Source of the DNA: Acanthaster planci
Taxonomy: Eukaryota; Echinodermata; Asteroidea; Valvatida; Acanthasteridae
DNA length: 55,055 nucleotides
Direction of reading: 5' to 3'
Assembly (NCBI RefSeq): GCF_001949145.1
Contig: NW_019091562.1
Span: 341,223 to 396,277, forward strand
The notes beneath the pieces were generated by a model. That model was given only the letters and a program-made list of their open reading frames with translations. It was not told the origin of the DNA and did no database searches. Both the position numbers and the translations under genes were made by a program. Of the stretch, positions 21,484 through 45,489 are shown piece by piece. Position 1 is the stretch's first letter; each line of letters begins with the position of its first letter.

Positions 21484-22225
21484 CCTTTTAGAACGTCGAC
21501 AGGCTGTGATAGTGGGTAGTACTACTTCGCATCCTGTTACGATGAACGCTGGTACTCCACAAGGCAGTGTTTTGTCACCACTTTTATATTCTTCATACAC
21601 TCACGACTGTACATCTGTAAACTCCGACTCTTTGGTCAATAAGTTAGCGCATGATGCCTCTGTTTGTCGTATTTATCCAAAACAGTGCTGAAAGTGCTTA
21701 TCGTCCACAAATTAATTCTGTCACAGACTAGCGCAAGGATAACAATCTGGTACTTAACGTAGACAAAACCAAGGAGATGATTATAAACTCCCGTAGGGAG
21801 ACCCTGTTTATATCGATGGGAAAGTTGTTGAGCAATTTGACAGCTTTAAACTACTTGGTACACATATAGCCAGTAATCTTACATGGAACATAAATAGCCA
21901 GGAAATCATGAAAAAGGCGCGACAACGATTATTCTTTTTACGTAAACTGAACTGTTTGGTTTGTTTCGGATTTGTGTTAACGATCAACGAAAGTTAAATT
22001 CTGTTGTTCAGTCAGCAGAGGGGATCATTGGTACAAGTTTGCATTCACTGGATTTCATTTACAACGATAGAATGCAAAACGTGGAAGACGAGTCTGATTC
22101 GGCTAATGACTACTTCAAGCTTCACGCTTCTTCCTTCCAATCGACGTCTTAGGACTTTTCGTGGTAGCAAGTGTTTTAGAGAGAGTTTTTATCCCTCGGC
22201 TGTTCATGCTTACAATAAGTTGTAA
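21484..22225 (+). pseudogene. 5'-truncated non-LTR retrotransposon, reverse-transcriptase 3' part
   Basis: Frames on the plus strand give VTMNAGTPQGSVLSPLLY (the RT PQG block) and a decayed catalytic block (KLAHDAS in place of a YADD-type motif). Next come VDKTKEMIINSR, FKLLGTHIASNLTWN and MKKARQRLFFLRKL, with a C-terminal end FYPSAVHAYNKL and a stop at 22223-22225. The parts lie in several frames, so it is inactive. The motif order fits the CR1/L2/Rex-Babar group of LINEs. The 5' part is missing. Confidence 0.8.
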
Positions 22226-22667
22226 TTGTAATCTTCCCTGTGCATTTGTTAAGTTGCTGAGTAATAATTTATTCAGTAATGTGATATATTTTTAGATATT
22301 TTTTTTTGTGTGTGTTTTGAGCTTGGGGAGCAAATCAATTTTCGATGTAAATTGTTTTTAGCCTTTTTTATTGGCAGAATATCTTGGTTATCGTATAAGA
22401 TTTCGTATCTTATGCAGACAAGATTAGTGCATAGACGTGGTCCGGGGAGTTGCACATAATGATGCGCGTTTATTTAAAAATAGTAAAGAGAAGCTGTTAG
22501 GGAGAACATTAATGTTGACGACCATTGTTTGTGTGAATGAGTATTTTCGCTTAGGCCTATAGTGTAGCGTTTTTAATCAACCAGTTAGTAAACAGCAACA
22601 TTCTGTGCAGTAAGGTTAATGATTTGTTATCTCCTTAATGTGAACAGCCAAAACCGATAACTCTGAA

Positions 22668-22728
22668 ATGTCTGAGTGGTCCAGCTCGGATCGTTAGATT
22701 GTGGGTTCGAATCCCATGGTGGCTTTTT
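22668..22728 (+). repeat. tRNA-like fragment, possible SINE head
   Basis: An A-box-like TCTGAGTGGT (22671) and a perfect B box GGTTCGAATCC (22704-22714) with a T-arm (GTGGG/CCCAT) are followed by TTTTT. The 5' acceptor strand does not pair with the 3' GGTGGC, so it is not a normal tRNA gene. It is more likely a tRNA-derived SINE or a pseudo-tRNA. Confidence 0.5.
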
Positions 22729-22792
22729 ATTTTTCCAAGGCTTGCTGGCAGTCAGCAGCTATAAGAGACGTTAAATTCACCCCGTCAAATAC

Positions 22793-23079
22793 NNNNNNNN
22801 NNNNNNNNNNNNNNNNNNNNNNNNNNNNNNNNNNNNNNNNNNNNNNNNNNNNNNNNNNNNNNNNNNNNNNNNNNNNNNNNNNNNNNNNNNNNNNNNNNNN
22901 NNNNNNNNNNNNNNNNNNNNNNNNNNNNNNNNNNNNNNNNNNNNNNNNNNNNNNNNNNNNNNNNNNNNNNNNNNNNNNNNNNNNNNNNNNNNNNNNNNNN
23001 NNNNNNNNNNNNNNNNNNNNNNNNNNNNNNNNNNNNNNNNNNNNNNNNNNNNNNNNNNNNNNNNNNNNNNNNNNNNNNN
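22793..23079. other. Assembly gap (287 N)
   Basis: A run of N directly after the tRNA-like fragment, perhaps a repeat that could not be assembled. Confidence 0.99.
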
Positions 23080-26000
23080 CAACATCGCATAACTTTTTGA
23101 TTTTTCCCTCACCACATTTTTTCCATGTCCTTGGGCGCAGAGCCAATTTTTCAGGTTTGAATACGGTGAGCTTAAAAGATTGATGCTGATTTATTTTCAT
23201 TTATAATCTTAATTTCCTTAATTTTAGCCAATGAAACTGATCCCAACTGTGTTTGGGTCCATTTCTTCTCAGTGATCTCAGTATAAAAGCTATCATGGTG
23301 TATAGTGAATGTTTGTTATTGATGATTCAACAGTCCGGTGACAGCTCCTACATGGGTGGCACAGCCGGGCGGCACTCGCCTCCCTATTTTATTGATGGAA
23401 AAACATTTTCATTTGTTTAAACAACAAATTTTGTTTGCTTTCAAAAGCAAAATAATTTGATATTTTCAAATTCTCACAAAAGATACGTCCCATATCTTCT
23501 TGGGTCACCCCAGCGTCGCAACAAATGCGTTGCAACTGCCGCTCTTTCTTATTAATCCGTGCCATCAGAATTCGGAGTTACAAAAATGGCACGGCAAAAA
23601 GTCACCGTTGCATAGTCAAGTATGTCCCTTTTCGAACTCATTAAGATACTAGAGTACTGCCAAAATGTAGGCCTCCCAGTCATTCCTCAAAGGTTTCTAA
23701 AAATAAAATGCAAGTACTGAGCATTCCATATTTCCCTATAGTTGCTGTGCATTAAAACGGCATGATGTTTCTGTACCAAAATCAGCCCTTCACATTAACA
23801 AAACACAGCACTTTTGCACGGTTATTGGTAGAAATGCCACGGTGCATCATCTACGATACACTCCTGCAAAACAGTTGTGACTGTACGTACACGCACAATA
23901 CAAAATGGATAATGATCTTGCTTTTTCTTGTACAATTTGCCCAAAATATACATTTGTCTATTTGACACAAACAACGCCAGAAGCACACGCCAAACAGCAC
24001 GGTGGACACAATGTTGGGTCTATGCGCACGGTCTGCGCTCCGGCTTGCTGGACAGGACAATGCTAACCAGGGGAATGGGATGGGGGCTGGAGAGCATATG
24101 GCTACTGCCGAGTGTCCCAACAATTTTGTCCTGGATTGTACATGTACATGTACATGAATGTACTCCTGGAACACATTATTTATATATACTTGCTGTGGAT
24201 TGATATTGTTTTAAAATATTCAGTCGGACAGCTTCGTTTTTCTTCTTCACCGACTTCAGGGTTGCCTATAAATTTATCCCATTATAAGAAAAAAGAGGGG
24301 GAAAGTAACTAAAATACTAAATTTAAATGAAATTTAAACGTTTGATGATATTGTCAGAAGCGTTGGCACCTGTGTCAAAAGGCAGACATCAATCAGCAAC
24401 ACTCCTGGACGACAAGAAGTAAATGATAGACTGCAATGATTTCGAAAGCTTCTTCTCAATGAACGCATGAACCATGAATGAAGCATGAACCAGGTTCCGC
24501 GTTTGTGGAATTGGGCAGAAAGAAACGTTACCCACTAATTTAATTACTGAGTAAACACAAACAGCCAACCTAGCCTTATTCCTTCCTTGTAATTCAATTT
24601 TTGGTTTGCAAGTACCACGTACCGATGGACATAGCGGTATTTTCATACAGGGACACCGGTATCTTTACAACTGGAATGAAAACAGAAACGTTTTCCCGGT
24701 CAATTTCAGCAAGAATCCACTCATTGTTGTCAACACATATTCACATTCGCACAGATGTTATCCTTTGGTTTGTTTGGGGGTTTTGTTTCCCGATTCTGAC
24801 ATTCAAATTCGTTTTTGTGCAAAGCAAGTTTTTAAAAACTTTGCCGTTCAGGTTCGTTTCCGTCATTCCACTTCGTTTCTGGACATTCAATACTACACTA
24901 CCACAGTTCATCAGGGTAATCTCTGCTGCCTTTTCTAGGCGGCATATCCAGCTTACGGTGTGTGTGTGTTAGGGGGATTCAAAAGCGAATCCGGCTTTGG
25001 GCTCATCCAACGCGGATGTTTTGGAGAGAAAAATCGTAGGCCTTACTCACGGTCTCGGCCTCCTTGCTTTTATTTGCCGGTGTTGTTTTCTTTGGGTTTT
25101 GGTGCTAATATTTGATAAATATACCGAATATTTTCTTTCCTATACTCAACTGTGTAGTATTCTTTGTAAAAAGAAAACAAAAACGCAAAAACAATCTGGT
25201 GGGGGGAAAGTTTGCCCTCCCCGCCCCCCCCCGCTGCATACGCCACTGCTTTTTCAAATAGGCAGAGTCAAATTAAAACTCATCGACGCGCATAGAATCT
25301 TTTACCTGCACACGATTTTGCTTTTAAGTGTTCAATTTATAGGAGCATTGCAGAATTAATGCCGTCAGTCTTTCATTGTAAGCCGTTCTGTATGATATTC
25401 TTGTTCCATAATCATAGTTTCCATGATTGTGAATGATTCCTTTATATCGTTTATTTTTTGTTTGTATCTATACCTATTTCTTGAGTAAAATTAGAAACAG
25501 AAACTTTTTGTTTTGTTCCTTGTTGTGTGTACTGACTGATACTGTGCGTTTTGTTTCATATAGGGCCTAATGACCATTTCAAAATACATGTATTGTGTAC
25601 GTAAAAATTACAAACGTTCAGGGAAACAATTAAAGTAAGGGTTTAAACAAGGGAAGAAAAAGATGTGGAAAAAAAACTTGTTTACAGGCCTTTCTCTCGC
25701 GATTGCCCTGGAAAGCGTTGGCAGCTGTTCTCTAGCTACGATGTTCACTTTGCTGTGAGAACCCGGCCGCCATAGCTGTTGGACAAAGTTATGTTGACAA
25801 GCAGCTCTCGAGATCCACCGTTAAACCTTTTTCCTTGGAAAATTAGATTTTATATAGGATCCAGAAAGCGCTTGTCACTGGAATGAATTTAAATTGCCGC
25901 AAGTGAAATGAGTTTGCGTATACCAAGTCACCCAGCGAGCTTCCGGAACCCTCGCGTTGTCCTCCTATGAGGATTTTACAATAGGCCGTCGTATCCCGTT

Positions 26001-28369
26001 CGATATTTTTTGGAAGAATAATTCCTAACTGAAACCACCCCATGAAAAGCTCATGTTGAAATTTTGCCTTTGTCTTCCTCAAGTAATATTTAGGAAAAAT
26101 CACATGGAGATAGGTAAAAAACGAATTTTCTTAATTAACGAGCTTCCACGTCCGGCGATATCGTACCTATAGGTCTCCATGTTCATGCACGTTTGTTTTC
26201 ACTGCCCGTGCTTATGTGAAAACGAGATTGAACAACTTTACAAAGATTTACCTACTTGCAGTCGATGGGTTCCAGATTCCGTTGAAGTGACATCACGCAG
26301 TTGTTGTCAGCAAAGGTTACATAGAGGATTAGAATCTTTCGTAATTGAAGTAGAATATTGCTTTAAGTTAATTGCTTATAACTTACAAGACTTTGTAAAA
26401 TATTTTGATCTGTTTTTATTTCGGCTTTTACCGACGGACTACCATAAATTCCAAACCGTAAATGTTCATTTACGTACGAGACTGCCTCATTGCACTGTTC
26501 TTCATGTATTTTAGATTTTCGGGAGTGGTGGGTCAATTTTTGGCAGGATATTTCTCTTTTAGGTCAGGTGATTTTTTAGTTTCTATAAATTGATATCCTA
26601 GCAAATATTTTCCAAACAAAAAATATTACAAATTCTAAAATCTTTGCACGTTATTTTTCCTACCCAAAGGTTCCGGAAGCGTGCCATCAGGGGTCAACTA
26701 ACTCAAATGCCTGATTAACCTCTCTCTAAGCCCTACAACGAATACGAGTGAATGAAAAGGACTTTTGGAATTGGAATGAACGTATTTACAGAAAAAAAAT
26801 TCAATAACGAAATCGAATGCTTGCTTGTAATTTTCGAAGGAATTTTCATCTGAAAGATCATTTTTAAAATTAAAAACGAATTTGAATGAGCCTTGTGTTG
26901 AATTTAACGACTTTTATGTTGAAAGAACAGGCAAAATTTGGCTAGTGTGGTTAGTGCTCAAGCTTGTGTGGTTTACTTGAATTCGTGTCCGGATTTGTTC
27001 ACGCATGTCCTTGGTATGGCTGAATTTGTATTGACTTACCTCGTGGAAATACGGAAATGTATGGACTGGATCGTATAAACGGCCACCGAGTATCCTGCCT
27101 TTGAACATTACAAAATCAAATGGGTAATTTAATCCCTTATTCTTAAAACGTTTTCTGTCGGTGGTTGAGTGGTGGGCTGTCTAAAGACTGGGAGAAAGAG
27201 TTCCACAGATGGACAACACTAATTTTCCCTAATGTAAAAGTGGAAAATTTAGAAAAAAAAAGAAAAAAAAAGTCTCGTAGGTTTGTGCACAGGGGCAACA
27301 AGTGTTGTCCGTATATGGAACTCTTTCATGACGCATGTTTAAGACGACACGATTCAAGAAAGAATACTGGCAGGGAAGTCATGTTTTTAAAGTACGTATC
27401 ACATACATGTAGTTGTTTTTTATTTATTAAATGCTTCACAGACATGCCAATTCTACATGTACATTGTGTGGATTAACTGCCATACTAAGTGCACAATGTG
27501 TGCACATAAACAAAAAGGAACGTCCAATTCCCCTGCAGAAGGCTAGTTACCTTACTGCACGCAAAAAATAATCTGTGAATGTGTACAAATGCTACATTGA
27601 AGAGGGAAAAATTGGCCTGCCCAATCAAAAACAGTGGTGCACTCTGTATTCAAGCATTACAGTGTGATGCAGTAACAACAAGGAATGTGATTGGACCACT
27701 CTGTCTTTCTTTACAATGTGGATTCAGAAAATGAGGGTGACTACCGAGTGACGATGTGAATGTCCATTTGAAAAAAAGGTCTCTTAGAAAATATACACAT
27801 TTATCTAGAAGAAATATCAATAATGTACAATGTAAATAAATACAAGGCAAGCATGCATACAAAAGAAAGAAAAGATTTTTTTGTCAGCTGGCTGTTCACA
27901 AGAAAGAGACCCACAAAACACAAGCCTTCAGACCAAACAGAGTTTCCAATGTCAGGTTGCCTGTTGAAACACAACATTTGAGAGACTGACCACACTTGAG
28001 TTGGTTCACCTCATTATTATGGGATCTTTTATGAAATTTTTATGTTGAGTTCTCTGCTACTTGTTGGTATGTTATTCAGTAACAAGATCAATTCTTTTCT
28101 TTGCAGCTGAAGTTACAACATTCATTTGTGAGTTCATTACAAAAAGAAAAGAGGCGAAAAAGAAGGAAAAAAAAAGCTGACTTCCTTAACTTAAGCAAAG
28201 TCTCTATTTCAGTACTTACAATTTTTGCCCAAATAAGTTACGCTAGCTACAAGTAATCTTCAAAGCCAGCATGCCAACTGACTAGATTTGTTTTCTTTGT
28301 TTTTCTGGAAATACTTGTTCAGGCCATTTAAACTGGTAAATGTACACAAAGAGAACAGTAAAAACTTGG
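23080..28369. other. Gene-free, repeat-rich DNA
   Basis: This stretch is AT-rich with TTTCGTTTT-type low complexity (24640-24900 and 26760-26890), a GGGG/CCCC-rich fragment at 25198-25240 of a common repeat kind, and scattered ACATGTA. I find no exon with splice and homology support. Confidence 0.4.
24001..24140. repeat. Dispersed repeat, copy 2
   Basis: This is the counterpart of 20218-20370, ending in GTGTCCCAACAATTTTGTCC. The similarity is moderate and was judged by eye. Confidence 0.45.
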
Positions 28370-28513
28370 CTAGTTTTTGCTATTTTCACCTGTTATCTTG
28401 CAACAACATGGGTTCAGCTAATTTTTGCTATTTTCACCTGTTATCTTGCTACAACATGGGTTCACCTAGTTTTTGCTATTTTCACCTGTTATCTTGCGAC
28501 AACATGGGTTCAG
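28370..28513. repeat. 48-bp tandem repeat, three copies
   Basis: Units start at 28370, 28418 and 28466 (CTAGTTTTTGCTATTTTCAC...). The copies differ at only a few bases. Because 48 is a multiple of 3, open frames continue through all copies, giving a 16-aa periodic peptide in two frames. Confidence 0.9.
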
Positions 28514-29313
28514 CCATTGGCAGCATGTCCCCACAAGGTTACAGGAAAGAAAGGTTGCATGGGCAAGCTTTGGATTTGCAAGTGCAACCACACTTCCGGA
28601 GAGCAAACCTAGACAAACACTCGTGCTTGTTGGATCCGGAGATCAAATGAGTAAAAAGCAGGTTACTTTACAGGAAAGCTAGTTCCAATGGCCCTAAATC
28701 AAAGGAAAATAGGACAAAATGGTGATGTAATGTCTGATATTTTCCTTTACCCCAAGTTTGATTACTCTTCATAAATTATGTGCACAGAAATAACATGGAA
28801 AACTGTAAACAAAATCATTACTACAAAGAGCAGATTTTTTTTATCCTTTTGTGTTTTTTGAGTTGTTTTATCTTAAAGGTACAGATGATATTTTCTATAA
28901 ACATATAGCATTTACTTTTAACTGTTCCAAAAATATTCAAGTATTGTGTATATATTAATGTAGAATCAAAATTTAAAATTACAATTATTTTTCTATTTCA
29001 CTAGGTCACCTTGTTTGGGAAACTAGGTACTAAAAAAAAGTCACAAGAGTAAAAACCTCTCCCGTTGATTGTTCCGAGTAAAGATAAGCCCTTGGCCGAT
29101 AATAATCCTCAGAACCACTAGCCTTGAGTTGAAACTAAATTCATGTTATAATTTTAAGATCACAATTTTTTTTTTAACTCTACATCACGGAAACCTGTTT
29201 AAAGGGTTCCGGAAGTGCAATTATTTTACCGTTGTTTCAATTAACCCCATTTTCTCTTTCTGGTTCGCTGTTTTTCTTTTAACAGGCATGGAACTTGGAC
29301 TTTAATGAAAAAT

Positions 29314-29350
29314 GAGGAAATTCCAATCTTTACAAGACTTTGTACAGTGT
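29314..29350. repeat. 37-nt dispersed repeat, copy 1
   Basis: This matches 37565-37601 at 36 of 37 positions (GAGGAAATTCCAATCTTTAC...). Weaker similarity extends some 20 nt upstream. Confidence 0.8.
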
Positions 29351-32300
29351 CACTCCATGGATATAAATCCCCAATGTAGTACTTATTTGTGTATGACAAA
29401 TGCCAGAATTTTTACATTTTGCTGTCCCAAATTTACTTTTCTTGGGTGATTTGTTGTCGTGTAAGTACACAACAATATGTCAACGAGCAATTCTTTCGAA
29501 GGAGTTAACAGTTTTGGATTCACAACTGAAATAGAGAAACAAATAAAATAAAACTTCGTGTCACACTAAAATAACATCATGGTAACAGCGCCCTCAGTTG
29601 TCCAGAGAGCCTTGCATCATTTTTCAAATGCTTAAAAAGTGCACTTTTCATACATCTATAACCCTAAAAGGATGTCAGATAGTTTCTATATACTGAAGAA
29701 GAGTGTAAGGAGTCACAGAAAGTGTCTTAAGAAAAAAGTCATCGCATGGGCCCTTTATTAAAATACAGATTTCCACAACCCCCACCCCGCGGATTATCCT
29801 TCAGGAGGTTTAGCAACATCCACGTAGCAGCAACCAGCAATGGTACAGACATTTCAATGCAATGCACATTTTTTTTTAAACAACTGCCCATCAAGAACGT
29901 CACAATTTAGCACCAATTCATTTTGAGTCATTTTTTCTTCAAAAAGTATTCTCCATACTTATTTTTGTTTTGACACACACACGTAATAATTAACATCTAC
30001 CATTCCAACAATGTCTTGATACGTCTCCGAAAAATGGCATCCACATCTCAAGTTCTCAATATGATTACACCAGATTTTGTTTTAAAATGTCTCAAAATTT
30101 GTTCGCGTTTGCAAGTTGAAGATTTAATCAAAATTTTTCTAATCAAAACCACTTGTGCATGAAATACAACACCGGTGATATATTTTATATAGATACTCGG
30201 TCCTACACAGACCTTGGTGATGTTTCAAATTACAAATGCTGCCCAAATTAAACCTATGCAGCTACAGAAACGATTTCCTCACACCCTAAAAAAGGAAAAA
30301 TATAGTGTATGCAATACCAATTCCAAGCAGACATAATACTGAAATACCATAAAACACTTCACAATATTAATATTACACATTTCAATTTTTAAATTGATTT
30401 TTTCTTTAACAGTAAGGTGCATGTTTATATCAAGGCACCTGTGTCATTACCTTTTTAATATACTTTTTTTCTGTTCATTTTTGTTTTTGTTCTGATTTTT
30501 TTTATTTTTGATTTTTTTTTGGTTACCCCGCACTGTCTGTTTCATGACCGACAAGATTTATGCCCTTAACCTTTCATCAAAACATTTAGAGTTTTTTTCA
30601 TCTTCTTACCTCTTAATTTCACATCATTTAATATTACAAGTAACGCATAAATCTACTCTATAGCAACTGCAAAAAATTGGTTTCCAATGTGTGAAGCCAA
30701 CACAGAAGTCACAATCACCATTTAAACATTTCATTATTCCATGATTACTACATATGATGTTGGAAAGTTACTCCCCTATCAATGTAATACTATGTGTACA
30801 TATTAAATTTAGTTCAGAATTAATGGTCTTTCATCATGAGATCAAGATATCAAATAACATTGAAAACTGCTCTTACAAAATGTAGATAATTTGTTTATCC
30901 CTAGTCAATCATTTAACATACAGACTGCATGTTTGCTCACTTTTTTGTACACCGAGCATTACATGTAGCTACTGCAGATCATATGCAAAGCTTCAGAAAG
31001 TACACACATGTTCCCTGTCCCCACCCTCATTGCCTACAATCCCAACCCATCAAAATAGATGTAGAACAGAATGACAAGACGCTTTATACACATGCCCACT
31101 CTTATGGCAATGAGGTGGGGCGTGGTCCATCCAGTCACCACGGAGAAAAGTGGGATGTTATATTTTAGGTCTACTCAATGACGAGAGTTGTGAGCGATCC
31201 CAAGTCAATCACGAAGTATTCAATCAAGTCACAGGCTATCTGTTCTGATGAGAGGTATCCTTCAACAGCTCAAACTGGGTGCATGCACGTGCCCAGCACA
31301 CAAGCAAAGACTGGACCATTCAATAAAAATTGGTCGATCATGCTCAGTGTGTCCTGTACATGAACTTGTGCACCCAGGCAATGAGTTCCCACCATAGGAC
31401 TGTCATTGCCATGCCGTGTAAAAACACACCATTCAATTTTCCTGCGCTGAGCGCGCTCTCAAAAGTCTCGTCTCAATGTTGCTATCCCTCTGTCAAAGTG
31501 GATCCCCTCGTAAACTGTGACAGGACCCTGTGATCGCCTTTCTCATTTGAGAAAGTTAATCGCATGTTCGTATCCACTCTGCCAACGGCTAGTTCGTGAG
31601 CTGATAATTAGATTACATACACATCTTGTGTTTTGTTAAATGGCCTATCTAAATACGCGTACGAAAGGTTAACCCTTTCACCGCCATGCACAAATGCACA
31701 GCTGATCACAAAGCCTTGCTGATCTACAGTGTCCTCAATAAAGTAGATCACAGATGGCATATCAAAAGATTTGTTACACACTCATCCACTTAATATTTAA
31801 TAATGTATCAAACAAACAAACAAATGGGAAAAATGATTAATTACAAAATGTTCCCCTTTCCCAAACCAGCCTTCTCCCTTCAAGGGGAAAAACAAGAACA
31901 TTTGAAGGGATTTCTCTATTTTTAAGGAGATGGTAATGCTGCTATTGATGTTCAACAATCTTACAGCTCTGAAAAGAGAATAGTTAATACTTTGTCACTT
32001 CTTTTCCTTTAGTCTAATAAGCCAGACTCAGAATTAAACGTGGAACCATGTCAGAGGTCAAACTTTCAAGCTGTCATGACATCTTCACAGTTCATTGACC
32101 ACCATTGAGGCAGCCGATCCTCCAAAACACTAGACAGTACACGAAGCGATTATTTTACTTTCTTTGTGCTTAAAATCTCAAGCAATACCAAGGCCCTTGC
32201 AAAGCAACAAAGGACCAGTTGTACTTTCCCAAATCCTGCGAAAAACCACTTGATGGGATTTCAAAGGATCTGGCATGAAGACTGGCATGTGTGTACATAT

Positions 32301-33089
32301 ATCTGCTTCACAGGCTTCCTGACCGACGCAAACCTGCGCAAATTTCTCACGAATCTTCTGGCCAACCCAGCTGTGTTTGTTGCTGTCCCTATTCCACTGA
32401 TATCTTTGATCAAAGGAATCGACTGACACTCTATTTACAACCACTTTATACTCCTGTCAGCTCTTACAACCACAGCTTGTGCTCCACAAGCCGGATTTCT
32501 TAAAGTTTAACCAAATTTTCTGTCTACTATAAGACCAGAGTTTGTTGATGTTGACATCAACAGCAAGAAACTCCAAAATGGTGAAGCGCTTTAAGCACAA
32601 GCCATGGCAATTTGCTTTTACAGTTGTCATTTCGGAGTTCCTATTTTTGCACTGTCACAAGCAGTTTACAAAGACGACTCCGCACAAAATTATTTCATTC
32701 ACTAATCAACAGTGAAATATTAAAAGACTATCTGTCTGCTGGAGTGCCAGTATTGCTTTCTGAAACCAAAATCAATATTTCAATGCTCGGTAAGATTAAG
32801 ACAGCTAACTTTATCAAAAAACCAACAAATCAAAAACCAAAAAAAAATTATGTTTCTTTTCATTCTTAAGAGTACAATCTTCCAGAGTATTAAACATCTG
32901 CAGGATGCCAATGATTCAGATAATAGCCATATTGTACATATGAACAAGGCCCGCATGAGTCTGCATTGCTAAGCTGGATATTTCATGAGGTTTGCACCTG
33001 TTTTACTGACCCCTGTTGGTAGATTGAACCTGAAGCTGCCAGTTAGCGGCAACAAAAACAGACCACTTACCCTGAAATGATACATCTAG

Positions 33090-33251
33090 CAGGGGTGTGA
33101 GTGGCTAGTTAAAATCAGAGCTGAAAAATGCTAGCAAAAAGCTGAAATGTAACAAAAAATTTTATTACTTTTGTACAGGCCAGGTGTACAAAAAAGCTGA
33201 AATTCGGGCTCAACATCTAAACAAAAAAAAAGCTGAATTCTCACACCCCTG
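33090..33251. mobile_element. Short MITE with CAGGGGTGTGAG ends
   Basis: A perfect 12-bp terminal inverted repeat, CAGGGGTGTGAG and its inverse, bounds 162 bp containing several AAAAAGCTGAA motifs. CAGGG ends recall hAT elements, but no clear 8-bp target duplication is seen. Confidence 0.55.
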
Positions 33252-34242
33252 TTCCAGTGACTGGGCCTGATTTCATGAAGCTACTAATCTAACAATCTTC
33301 TTTTGAGACCAACATTTACCAGCACACTGGTACTTCAGAGGAACAGTCTGCTTCAAGTAGAGCTACAGCAATTGGCATCTCTAGGCTCAATGTGTGCGCA
33401 GTCACAAGCAAGCCTACACTGAGAAATCACTTTAACCTCAGCAAACTATTCTCGCTGGGGTTAGCAAATCTTCTCTACCAACCAGTGCTGAGAAATTCAC
33501 CCTTAACTGTCTCGAGTTGAACAAGTATACTGGCTCAGCTACATCTGTAATCTTTAACAACTCCCCCCCCCCCTGCAGCCACAATAGACTCAGCCAAGTC
33601 TTTCTGCAGGTGTATTTACAAAGACGGAGGTAACTCCTGCCCCTGGGTGCAAAACAACTGGGCTTGACCAAGCATCTGTCCTGCAGAATGCTACCAGCTG
33701 TATCAAATTCAATTCTCAGGTAAAAGTATGGTAGTCTGACCTTTGAACTCAGTGCTTTGGACATTTCTACTCCAAAATGTCAACCACATTCTTATCTCTT
33801 TTGTGCAGTTTAGTTCCTAGCTGCAGGAATTCAAAAAATATTGTCAGCATTTAAGCATATAAATTATTCGTGAAAAAAAAAGCCTATACCCTACAAATCC
33901 CTTCTGTCAGAACCGTGGGGAAAAAAAAGCATAAGACAAATGCAATTTCACAGGGCTAAAGTAACATAGATAACATGTTCTTGATGTGCATTTTTGCACT
34001 GTATGCCAATTATTAATTCCTTTGTTAGACATATGCAGATGGATTAGCTGGTGTGTTTCTGATGTGCTGCAACTGGCGCCATCAACTAGCCACTGATGTC
34101 AACACACAGCCAACCTCTGCCCAGTTGAGTTGAATGTAATGTACAGATGAATTTCCCCACAGACACTCAGGCCGGTAACTGATGAATCCTTTGATATGTC
34201 CTTCCGAAAACAATCTTTCCGGCCCCTGGATTACATTGCCCC

Positions 34243-45489
<11,247 letters not shown>

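Larger units (their letters stand above)
28514..34242. other. Downstream flank and possible long 3' UTR of CMIP
   Basis: This region lies 3' of the CMIP stop codon on the minus strand. It is AT-rich and has no supported coding exon. The minus strand carries TGTAAATA (Pumilio-like) at about 32429 and 33611 and AATAAA near 33160, compatible with an extended 3' UTR of unknown length. Confidence 0.35.

Noticed and set aside
22668-22728. Functional tRNA gene
   Set aside because: The A and B boxes are present, but the acceptor stem does not pair and the length between the arms does not give a cloverleaf.
24601-24972. 123-residue plus-strand open frame with hydrophobic Phe-rich sequence
   Set aside because: The sequence is built from degenerate TTCGTTTT low-complexity DNA. 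Two overlapping frames are open and neither has splice or homology support.
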